From an uncultured Panacagrimonas sp. (lineage in GTDB: Bacteria > Pseudomonadota > Gammaproteobacteria > Nevskiales > Nevskiaceae): a stretch of 8,282 nt of DNA. Location: the NCBI GenBank assembly GCA_946481265.1, contig CAMLNE010000188.1, positions 1-8,282 on the forward strand, written 5' to 3'. The notes beneath the pieces are model-generated. The model was not told the DNA's origin, did no database searches, and saw only the letters and a program-made list of their open reading frames with translations. Positions 1-6,510 of this stretch are shown piece by piece. Numbering within the stretch: the first letter of the stretch is position 1; every line of letters starts with the position of its first letter. Both the position numbers and the translations under genes were made by a program.

Positions 1-1785
1 GCGATCCGCCTCGTCGCGGATCAGGCGGCCCGCCCCCTGCCGCAGGCTCATGATCGCTTCCGGCAACTGCACATCCACGAACGGATTACCGCCACGCCGG
101 CGCAGCGCCTCCAGCCGCGCGTCGTACACCGGATCGCCGGGGGAGGCGAACGGCAGCTTGTCGATGATGACCAGTCGCAGCGCACGTCCCTTGACGTCGA
201 CGCCCTCCCAGAAGCTCTGGGTGCCGACCAGCACCCCGTCGCCGCTCTGCGCGAAGCGCGCCACCAGGCGCGCCCGATCGTCCTCGCCCTGCACGAACAG
301 CGGCTGCCGCAGCTGGGTGCGCAGGCGTTCGGCGATCATGCGCAGTGCGCGATGACTGGTGCACAGGACGAAGGCACCGCCTCCGGAGGCCTCGATCAGC
401 TCGACGCACAGGCCGGCGACGCGCTCCGGGTAGTCGGGCGCACTCGGCTCGGGCAGGCCTTCCGGCAGATGCAGGCGCGCCTGGCTGGCGTAGTCGAACG
501 GGCTTTCCAGCGCCAGGGCACGCGCGTCATCGACGCCGATCTGGCGACGGAAATGATCGAAATCCCCCGCTGCCGACAGCGTCGCCGAGGTCATGATCCA
601 GGCCCCGGGATGCGCGGCGAAGACGCGGCCGAAGCCCTGCCCCAGGTCCAGCGGCGTGGCGTGCATCGAGCCCCCGCGCCCCTGCGGCTCGGTCCAGCGC
701 ACCTGGTCCTCGTCCTCGCGCGCCGTGCAGATGGACAGGCGCGCACGGACCTGCGCCGCGCGTTCGCACAGGGCATCGAGCGCCGCGCTGCGCTCGCGGC
801 AGGCTTCGAGCTCGGCGCACAGCACATCGAGAGCCTCGCCGACCGCCTCGACGACCGGTGCCGCGTCGCGGGTGCGCAGGAACTCCTCGGTGGCGATCCG
901 CGTGCCGAGCTGGGCCAACCGTCCTTCGAGCTGGATCACGGGCGATGCGAGCGCCGTCGCCGCCAGGTGCAGGTCCGGCACGTCGCCCTGTTCGGCGGCG
1001 GCCCTGAGCGCATCGTCGCCCAGATCGCGCAGCTGGCGGCTCGACAGCCGCGTGCCGAAGAACTGTCCGGCCAGCTCCGGCAGCTGGTGCGCCTCGTCGA
1101 CGATCACGGCATCGGCGCCCGGCAGGATCTCCCCGAACCCTTCCTCCTTGAGCAGCACATCGCTGAGCAGGACGTGGTGGTTGACCACCACCAGGTCGGC
1201 GCCCATGGCGGCACGCCGCGTCCTGACCACGAAACAGGAGCCGAAATCCGGGCATTTCGCGCCCAGGCAGTTGTCGGCGGTGGAGGTGATCTGGTGTCGC
1301 AGGCGCTCGTCCTCGACCAGCCGGCCAAGCTCGGCCACCTCGCCGCGCTCGGTGCCATGCGACCAGCGTTCGACCTGCACGAGCCGCTCGTCCAGCATGC
1401 GCCGGCCGGCTGCAGCGGCATCCTGCCCGGCCCGCTTCATGCGGTACACGCACAGGTAGTTGCTGCGCCCTTTCAGCATCGCGGTGCGCGCCGGCACCCG
1501 CAGCGCATCCAGCAGGCGCGGCAGATCACGCTCGAACAGCTGGTCCTGCAGGTTCTTGGTGCCGGTGGAGATGATCACGCGGCGGCCGGCCACCAGCGCC
1601 GGCACCAGGTACGCGAAGGTCTTGCCGGTGCCGGTTCCCGCCTCGATCAGGCGCAGATCGGCCTGCGCGAACGCGGCATTGACCTCGGCTGCCATGCGCG
1701 CCTGCACCGCGCGCGGCGTGAATCCCCGAATGGATTGCGCGAGCGGCCCTTCGGGCCCGAACAGGAACTCGAGGTCAGCCTCCAC
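1..1785 (-). CDS. yoaA: YoaA, DinG/XPD-family Fe-S ATP-dependent DNA helicase (C-terminus cut off by window edge)
   Basis: Superfamily 2 DNA helicase of the XPD/DinG type. E. coli YoaA acts in replication-fork repair with the clamp-loader chi subunit HolC. The frame is open from 1785 to the left edge, 595 codons without a stop; E. coli YoaA is about 636 aa, so roughly 40 residues are missing. Visible motifs: Walker A GTGTGKT (50-56, Lys55); four Fe-S cluster cysteines C112, C173, C178 and C184, with the typical NCLG and KCPDFGSCF surroundings; DEAH box (230-233); SATL (400-403); SFWEGVD (524-530); motif VI QGAGRLIR (583-590). The stretches around the cysteines and the DEAH box resemble YoaA more than DinG. 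The start is taken as GTG at 1785, which overlaps the upstream lipoprotein stop by 11 bp and leaves a normal short N-terminus before the conserved FTPR segment. No good Shine-Dalgarno is seen, so translational coupling is likely. A TTG at 1809 is a less likely start. Confidence 0.93.
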   Translation of the reverse strand, partial: MEADLEFLFGPEGPLAQSIRGFTPRAVQARMAAEVNAAFAQADLRLIEAGTGTGKTFAYLVPALVAGRRVIISTGTKNLQDQLFERDLPRLLDALRVPARTAMLKGRSNYLCVYRMKRAGQDAAAAGRRMLDERLVQVERWSHGTERGEVAELGRLVEDERLRHQITSTADNCLGAKCPDFGSCFVVRTRRAAMGADLVVVNHHVLLSDVLLKEEGFGEILPGADAVIVDEAHQLPELAGQFFGTRLSSRQLRDLGDDALRAAAEQGDVPDLHLAATALASPVIQLEGRLAQLGTRIATEEFLRTRDAAPVVEAVGEALDVLCAELEACRERSAALDALCERAAQVRARLSICTAREDEDQVRWTEPQGRGGSMHATPLDLGQGFGRVFAAHPGAWIMTSATLSAAGDFDHFRRQIGVDDARALALESPFDYASQARLHLPEGLPEPSAPDYPERVAGLCVELIEASGGGAFVLCTSHRALRMIAERLRTQLRQPLFVQGEDDRARLVARFAQSGDGVLVGTQSFWEGVDVKGRALRLVIIDKLPFASPGDPVYDARLEALRRRGGNPFVDVQLPEAIMSLRQGAGRLIRDEADR

Positions 1786-2350
1786 CCAGGGCGCGCTCGA
1801 GCTCGTCAACGCGGGCGCGGGCCTGCAAGGCGCCGATCGAATCGCCCTTGGCCTCCATTGCGCGCGCGACCGTCTTCCAGTTCTCCAGCTCGACGTACGG
1901 ATTCCCGCGCGCCAGGCTGGTGGACTTGCGAGCCACCGAGATCGCCTGGTCGAACTGCTGCTGGTCGAGGTAGACCATGGCCAGGGCCGACCACACGAAG
2001 TAGTTGCGCGGTTCGATGCGCTGCGCCCGCTCCAGCTGCGAGGCGGCCAGGTCGAGCTGCCCCTGCGAGCGCGCCGTTGCTGCCTGGCGCATCAGTGCCA
2101 CCACCGCCTGTCCGCTGATCGATTCCGCGCTGCGCGGCTGATTCTGCGGCGGCGACTGCGACGGCTCGATCGGAATCGGTTCGGCCGACCCGGGCAGCGG
2201 CAGCGTCGGCACAGGACTGGCCGGCGGCGTCGTGACCACCGGCGGGGGCGGCGGCGGATAGGGCCAGGTGCTCTCGCGCGTGCCGGTGGACGAGGCGCAG
2301 GCATTGAGCAGCAGGGCCGCCATCAGCAAGGCGCCGAAGCGCAGGCTCAT
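1775..2350 (-). CDS. TPR outer-membrane lipoprotein, candidate PBP1b activator (LpoP-like)
   Basis: 191-aa lipoprotein. A signal peptide with hydrophobic core (about residues 6-15) ends in the lipobox LNAC, giving lipidated Cys18. Position +2 is Ala, not Asp, which predicts Lol sorting to the outer membrane. Residues 30-75 form a proline-rich linker with a run of six prolines (32-37), long enough to cross part of the periplasm. Residues 82-115 and 116-150 read as two TPR units (alpha-helix pairs with the A/G/Y pattern), followed by a helical C-terminus ending in GGG. The ATG at 2350 overlaps the mrcB stop (ATGA), so the two are almost certainly co-translated. In Pseudomonas aeruginosa a TPR lipoprotein, LpoP, encoded with the PBP1b gene, is required for PBP1b function. 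The same architecture and position make this the best functional guess, but the identity is inferred. An uncharacterised TPR lipoprotein with another role remains possible. Confidence 0.88.
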   Translation of the reverse strand: MSLRFGALLMAALLLNACASSTGTRESTWPYPPPPPPVVTTPPASPVPTLPLPGSAEPIPIEPSQSPPQNQPRSAESISGQAVVALMRQAATARSQGQLDLAASQLERAQRIEPRNYFVWSALAMVYLDQQQFDQAISVARKSTSLARGNPYVELENWKTVARAMEAKGDSIGALQARARVDELERALGGG

Positions 2351-4662
2351 TCGAAGATCTCCCGCAACCAGTCGAGCGGTGCGCGCACCGCGGCGTTCGC
2401 GCAGGGCGCGTACTCCGTCGGCGCTCGCCCACGCAGATAGGGTAGCAAGACCACGCTCTGACAACCCTCGTCCGCTTTCAGGCCGGTGTAGGTATCGGTC
2501 AGCTGCTCCTCGACATCCGGCGGCGGGAGCATGTCGAGACCGCGCACCTCCAGGTCCTTCATGACGCCCGTCCACAGCACCAGGGCGCCGGACGAGCCGG
2601 TGAAGCCCATCGACTTGTAGTCGTCGCGCCCCATCCACACGACGGCAACGCGGTCGGCGCTGAAGCCGGCAAACCAGGAATCGCGCAGGTCGTCGGTGGT
2701 GCCGGTCTTGCCGGCCAGGGCCGTGCCGGGCGGGACCGCGGACAGCGCCGCCCGGCCGGTGCCGAGACTGATGACCTTGGTCAGCGCCCAGTTGATCAGG
2801 TAGGTCGGTCCCTCGGGCAGGGTCTGCTGCACCTTGATCGGGTAGCGGCTGAGCGCCGTGCCCTCCTTGGTGGTGACGCTGCGGATCGCGGACAGCTTGC
2901 TCTGGTAGCCGCCGGCCGCCAGCGTGCCGTACATCTGCGCCACGTCGAGCGGGGCAATGTCCACCGCACCGAGGAACACGCTGGGCACCGGCTGGGCATC
3001 GCCGCGATAGCCGGTGGCCTTCATGGTTTCCAGCACGCTGGCCGCGCCTACCTCGAGACCGACGCGGACAGTCGGCAAGTTGTAGGACTTTGCCAGCGCC
3101 ATGTACAGCGGCTGCGGGCCGTGCAGCTTGTGGTCGTAGTTCTTGGGCGCCCATGTCTGCCGATTGGGCAGCTTCAACTCGATGGGTTCGTCGTCGATGA
3201 TCGAGTGCAGGCTGAAGCGATCGGGCTGACGATGCAGTGCGGTCAGATAGACGAAAGGCTTGGCCAGCGAGCCGATCGAGCGCCGTGAGTCCAGCGCCCG
3301 GTTGAACCCGGCGTAACGGAATTCGCGGCCGCCGACGATGGCCAGGACCTCGCCGCCGTCGACGCTGGTGATCACGCCCGCCGTCTGCAGTGTCCCTTCC
3401 TTGAGCTTGCGGCCTTTCTCCAGCTTGGCCAGACCTTCGGAGAGATTGCGCTCCAGAACCTCCTGCGCGCTGGGGTCCAGGGTGGTGAAGATGCGCAGAC
3501 CCTCGTTGGTCAGATCGCTGTCCTGGTACTGGCCCTTGAGCTGGCGTCGCACCAGGTCGACGAAGGCGGGATAGCGCTCCACGCTGCCGCCGCTGCCTCC
3601 CGCCACCCCCAGCGGCTCGGCCACGGCAGCCACGTATTCCTCTTCCGTGATGAGGTTCTCGTCGCGGAAGACCTTGAGCACCAGATCCCGGCGCGTCTTG
3701 GCACGCTCCGGATTTCGTCGCGGGTTGTAATACGAGGTGCCCTTGGCAACACCCACCATCAAGGCGATCTCGTGGGTGCGCAGCTCGGTGACCGGCTTGT
3801 TGAAGTAGTACCGGCTACCCAGGCCGAAACCGTGCACGGCGCGATCGCCGTCCTGGCCAAGGTGGATCTCGTTCAGGTAGGCCTCGAGGATCTCGTCCTT
3901 GCTGTAGTGCGCCTCGAGCAGCAGCGCCATCAGCACTTCCTTGGCCTTGCGCCGCCAGTCGCGGTTGCTGGTCAGGAAGAAATTCTTGACCAGCTGCTGG
4001 GTGATGGTGGATGCGCCCTGCACCACCCTGCCGGCCTGCAGGTTGGCCACGGCCGCCCGCAGGATGCCGCGGATGCTGATGCCGAAATGGTCGTAGAACC
4101 CCCGATCCTCCACCGCGACGAGGCCCTTGCGCAGCAGCTCCGGGACCTCGTCCTGGCGTACCAGGACACGGTCCTCGCTCTGGCTGCGCGGGTAGATGCT
4201 GCCGATCAGCATCGGGTCGAGCCGGACGATGTCGCGCGGTGCGTCGGCCTCCAGGTCCATGATCCCGGCAATGCCGGCATCGTCCATCTTCACGGAGATC
4301 TTGTATTCCGGCTGCGGGCCGTCCCAGAACTCGAAGGCACGCACCTCGATGTCGATGCGGTTCTGGCCGGCCACGAAGGTCCCCGGACCCGACAGCGTCC
4401 CGGCCGGGCGGTAGCCCAGGCGCTCGAGCTCGTGCCGCAGGTCGGCGGCGCTCAGGTTGCGGCCGGGGTAGAGATCCTGGGCCGCGGCATAGACCTGGGC
4501 CGGCAAGGCCCAGCGGCTGCCGGCGAAACGGCTGCGGATTTCCTCGTCGAGCTTGATCAGATAGCCGGACAGCAGCAGGCCACCCACGCTCAGGCCAATT
4601 ACGACGGCCAGCAGGAGGAGCCAGAGGGTCCGTCGCAGCAGGGAGGAGGACGAGCGCGCCAT
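2347..4662 (-). CDS. mrcB: Penicillin-binding protein 1B, bifunctional peptidoglycan glycosyltransferase/transpeptidase
   Basis: 771-aa class A PBP that polymerises lipid II into glycan strands and crosslinks stem peptides in the periplasm, anchored in the inner membrane. Order: short basic cytosolic tail, one membrane helix (about 12-35), a UB2H domain (about 55-145, the part that binds the LpoB activator in E. coli), a GT51 glycosyltransferase with catalytic Glu185 in EDRGFYDHFG, the QGASTITQQLVKN motif (215-227) and the RRKAKE region, then a transpeptidase with Ser465 in SIGSLAKP (SxxK), SYN (526-528) and KTGT (652-655). SIGSLAKP is identical to the E. coli PBP1B active site. The C-terminal tail carries Cys734 and Cys754, perhaps a disulfide. 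The start is fixed: a TAA codon lies in frame directly before the ATG, so no upstream start exists. No Shine-Dalgarno is visible. It ends in an ATGA overlap with the lipoprotein gene. Confidence 0.97.
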   Translation of the reverse strand: MARSSSSLLRRTLWLLLLAVVIGLSVGGLLLSGYLIKLDEEIRSRFAGSRWALPAQVYAAAQDLYPGRNLSAADLRHELERLGYRPAGTLSGPGTFVAGQNRIDIEVRAFEFWDGPQPEYKISVKMDDAGIAGIMDLEADAPRDIVRLDPMLIGSIYPRSQSEDRVLVRQDEVPELLRKGLVAVEDRGFYDHFGISIRGILRAAVANLQAGRVVQGASTITQQLVKNFFLTSNRDWRRKAKEVLMALLLEAHYSKDEILEAYLNEIHLGQDGDRAVHGFGLGSRYYFNKPVTELRTHEIALMVGVAKGTSYYNPRRNPERAKTRRDLVLKVFRDENLITEEEYVAAVAEPLGVAGGSGGSVERYPAFVDLVRRQLKGQYQDSDLTNEGLRIFTTLDPSAQEVLERNLSEGLAKLEKGRKLKEGTLQTAGVITSVDGGEVLAIVGGREFRYAGFNRALDSRRSIGSLAKPFVYLTALHRQPDRFSLHSIIDDEPIELKLPNRQTWAPKNYDHKLHGPQPLYMALAKSYNLPTVRVGLEVGAASVLETMKATGYRGDAQPVPSVFLGAVDIAPLDVAQMYGTLAAGGYQSKLSAIRSVTTKEGTALSRYPIKVQQTLPEGPTYLINWALTKVISLGTGRAALSAVPPGTALAGKTGTTDDLRDSWFAGFSADRVAVVWMGRDDYKSMGFTGSSGALVLWTGVMKDLEVRGLDMLPPPDVEEQLTDTYTGLKADEGCQSVVLLPYLRGRAPTEYAPCANAAVRAPLDWLREIFE

Positions 4663-4682
4663 TTAAGCGCGCGATGATACCG
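4663..4682 (-). promoter_or_regulatory. Possible promoter -10 element and leaderless start for mrcB
   Basis: On the minus strand a TATCAT hexamer (4679-4674) lies 11 bases before the mrcB ATG. Initiation at the normal distance would start the transcript about 4-6 bases before the ATG, which fits the absence of a Shine-Dalgarno sequence. No convincing -35 hexamer is present at 16-18 bp spacing. The bases around the ATG also form a GCGCGC/GCGCGC inverted repeat flanking TTAAATG. This is a weak sequence-only prediction. Confidence 0.25.
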
Positions 4683-4712
4683 GCACGCGCAGGACGATGG
4701 GGGCGCCGATGT

Positions 4713-4729
4713 ACCGGCCGGGCGCCGGT
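4713..4729 (-). other. Small GC stem-loop downstream of phoU
   Basis: The perfect 6-bp arms ACCGGC and GCCGGT are separated by a 5-base loop and lie 8 bases after the phoU stop codon in the direction of transcription. No U-run follows, so it is not a canonical intrinsic terminator. It could stabilise the 3' end of the pst-phoU mRNA, or weakly attenuate read-through into mrcB. In GC-rich DNA such a short stem can occur by chance. Confidence 0.25.
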
Positions 4730-4737
4730 CGGTTGGC

Positions 4738-5457
4738 TTATCGGTCGCCCAGCACCTCGCGCTCCATTTCCTCGATCGAGCTGTGGCGCACGTCCTTGCC
4801 GCGGACGAAGTAGATGACGTATTCGGCGATGTTCTTGGCGTGATCGCCGATGCGCTCGAGGGCTCGCACACACCAGATCAGGTCGATCACGCGGCGGATC
4901 GCGCGCGGCTCCTCCATCATGTAGGTGATGCACTGGCGCATCAGCGCCTCGTACTCGCGGTCGATCTTGACGTCGTCGCGCACCGTGGAAAGCGCGGCCT
5001 CGGGATCCATGCGGGCAAAGGCGTCCAGGGCGGAACGCACCATCTGCGAGACCTGCCGCGACAGGTGCTCGGTCTCCATCATGTGGTGGTTCAGCCGCTC
5101 CTGGCGCGACAGGTCGCGCGCCATCTGCGCGATCTTGTGCGCCTCGTCCCCCATGCGCTCGAGGTCGGTGATGGTCTTGACCACCGCGTAGACCAGTCTG
5201 AGGTCCGAGGCAGTGGGCTGGCGCAACGCCAGGATGCGGGAGCACTCGTCGTCGATCAGCAACTCGAGCTGGTCGACCTTGTCATCGTTGGCGCGAACTT
5301 GCTCGGCCAGATCCCCGTCCAGTTCCATCAGCGCACGGGTGGCGTCCACGATCTGCTGCTCGACCAGCCCTCCCATGGCGAGAACGCGCTGGCGTACGTC
5401 TTCGAGTTCGGCGTTGAACGCGCTGGAGATGTGGGATTTGTAGCCGGGAGTGCTCAT
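4738..5457 (-). CDS. phoU: PhoU, phosphate transport system regulatory protein
   Basis: 239-aa cytoplasmic all-helical protein. PhoU proteins link the Pst transporter to the sensor kinase PhoR and keep the Pho regulon off when phosphate is plentiful. Two PhoU repeats are visible, each with the metal-binding E(R/K)xGD-type motif: DLERMGDEAHKIA (98-110) and ALERIGDHAKNIAE (199-212). The N-terminus (KSHISSAFNAELEDVRQ), the central RQPTASDLRLV (79-89) and the YEALMRQCITYMMEEPR segment match the E. coli protein closely, and the length fits the family (about 235-245 aa). The ATG at 5457 is chosen because family homology begins within a few residues of it. The frame stays open upstream, but only through the repeat and shadow sequence of pstB. 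The Shine-Dalgarno is poor. It follows pstB after 149 bp, as the last gene of the pst operon. Confidence 0.96.
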   Translation of the reverse strand: MSTPGYKSHISSAFNAELEDVRQRVLAMGGLVEQQIVDATRALMELDGDLAEQVRANDDKVDQLELLIDDECSRILALRQPTASDLRLVYAVVKTITDLERMGDEAHKIAQMARDLSRQERLNHHMMETEHLSRQVSQMVRSALDAFARMDPEAALSTVRDDVKIDREYEALMRQCITYMMEEPRAIRRVIDLIWCVRALERIGDHAKNIAEYVIYFVRGKDVRHSSIEEMEREVLGDR

Positions 5458-5467
5458 GGATGCGTCC

Positions 5468-5531
5468 GGAAATCTGGAGTCGGAAATCGGGAACCGGGAA
5501 TCGGGAATCGGAAAACCGCGAGTCGGGAATC
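5468..5531. repeat. Degenerate 7-bp tandem repeat (GGGAATC-type) between pstB and phoU
   Basis: Nine consecutive units on the plus strand: GGAAATC, TGGAGTC, GGAAATC, GGGAACC, GGGAATC, GGGAATC, GGAAAACC (8 bp), GCGAGTC and GGGAATC. The consensus is GGGAATC. The array ends 11 bp before the phoU start codon, so the phoU mRNA leader carries GATTCCC repeats. Translated, the array gives spurious GNRE/GIGNR-like or DSRFP-like peptides, the kind of low-complexity run found in Xanthomonad intergenic regions (recalled, not checked). The remaining gap (5532-5606) shows no clear signal. Confidence 0.8.
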
Positions 5532-5606
5532 GGTCCGGGAGAGATTCGGCCTGCGTATCGCCGGATCGCCCTCTACGAAGCCCGCCTCGCCAATCCCATT
5601 GCTGCC

Positions 5607-6452
5607 TTAACCGTAACGACCGGTGATGTAGTCCTCGGTCTGCTTTCTCGAGGGTTTGGTGAAGACCTGGTCCGTGTTGCCGTACTCGATGAGATCGCCC
5701 ACGTACATGAACGCGGTGTAGTCGCTCACCCGCGCCGCCTGCTGCATGTTGTGGGTCACGATCACGATCGTGTAGTCCTTCTTCAGCTCGTTGATCAGCT
5801 CCTCGACCTTCAGGGTCGAGATCGGATCGAGCGCCGAGCAGGGTTCGTCGAGCAGGATGACATCCGGGTGGATGGCGATTGCACGCGCGATCACCAGGCG
5901 CTGCTGCTGGCCGCCCGACAGGCCCAGGGCGGAATCGTCGAGGCGATCCTTGGCCTCCTCCCACAGCGCGGCGCCCTTGAGCGCCCATTCCACGGCCTCG
6001 TCGAGCACCCGCTTCTTGTTGATGCCGGCCAGGCGCAGTCCGTAGGCCACGTTCTCGTAGATCGACTTGGGGAAGGGATTGGGCTTCTGGAACACCATGC
6101 CCACGCGGCGGCGCAGCATCGCGATGTCGACATCGCGATCGTAGATGTTCTTGCCGTCGAGCCGGATCCCGCCGGTGACGCGACAGCCGTCGATCAGGTC
6201 GTTCATGCGATTGAAGCAGCGCAGCAGCGTCGACTTGCCGCAGCCTGAGGGCCCGATGAAGGCGGTGACCTTCTTCTGCGGAATCCGCATGGTCACGCCC
6301 TTGAGCGCCTTCTTGTCGCCGTAGAACAGGTCGAGATTATCGACTTCCAGGGCAATGGATTCGTCTTCGAGCTTCACGCCTGCACGCTCTCGCTGCATGG
6401 ACTCGATATCGATGCCATGCGTGATCTGGGTCCTATCCTGTACACCGGTCAT
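5607..6452 (-). CDS. pstB: PstB, phosphate ABC transporter ATP-binding protein
   Basis: ATPase subunit that powers phosphate import through PstC-PstA at the cytoplasmic face of the inner membrane. From the ATG at 6452 it is 281 aa: Walker [10 protein letters not shown] (67-75), Q-loop Gln122 in MVFQKPN, signature LSGGQQQR (178-185), Walker B ILLDEP (Asp202, Glu203), D-loop SALD (206-209) and H-loop His234. The C-terminal [10 protein letters not shown] is typical of PstB. The sequence is very close to Pseudomonas-type PstB, including the N-terminal THGI segment before the ABC domain. The frame also allows a TTG start at 6467 (286 aa); ATG is preferred, though neither has a good Shine-Dalgarno. 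A later ATG at 6398 would remove the THGI segment. The gene starts 58 bp after the pstA stop. Confidence 0.97.
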   Translation of the reverse strand: MTGVQDRTQITHGIDIESMQRERAGVKLEDESIALEVDNLDLFYGDKKALKGVTMRIPQKKVTAFIGPSGCGKSTLLRCFNRMNDLIDGCRVTGGIRLDGKNIYDRDVDIAMLRRRVGMVFQKPNPFPKSIYENVAYGLRLAGINKKRVLDEAVEWALKGAALWEEAKDRLDDSALGLSGGQQQRLVIARAIAIHPDVILLDEPCSALDPISTLKVEELINELKKDYTIVIVTHNMQQAARVSDYTAFMYVGDLIEYGNTDQVFTKPSRKQTEDYITGRYG

Positions 6453-6510
6453 GAGGGGATTGTCCAAGAGGGGCTGCAGTTTCGGGTGATATCCGTGAAC
6501 GGGGAGTTGC

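Noticed and set aside
352..2118. Plus-strand open frame of 588 codons opposite yoaA and the lipoprotein gene
   Set aside because: It is antisense to a helicase frame that carries all the expected motifs without interruption. Its composition (rich in R, A, G, Q) and lack of any recognisable domain are typical of a GC-rich mirror frame.
1775..3154. Reading the lipoprotein frame as a 459-aa protein starting at 3154
   Set aside because: The upstream part overlaps the mrcB catalytic region in another frame and has no homology. The signal peptide and lipobox fix the start at 2350.
3772..4677. Plus-strand open frame of 301 codons opposite mrcB, and a similar one at 4783-5610 opposite phoU
   Set aside because: Both are mirror frames of strongly conserved genes, dominated by L, V, A, H and Q runs that arise from the complement of GC-rich codons. 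No domain is recognisable.
5468..5531. CRISPR array or operator cluster
   Set aside because: Units are 7 bp, contiguous and degenerate, with no spacers and no cas genes. A Pho box would need TGTCA-like half-sites, which are not present.
4738..5988. Reading the phoU frame as a 416-aa protein starting at 5988
   Set aside because: The extra N-terminus is translated repeat and out-of-frame pstB. PhoU homology begins just after the ATG at 5457.
5460..6248. Plus-strand frame containing GNRE/SGIG-like repeats and running opposite pstB
   Set aside because: The repetitive start is the 7-bp tandem repeat and the rest mirrors pstB. It is not a real repeat protein.
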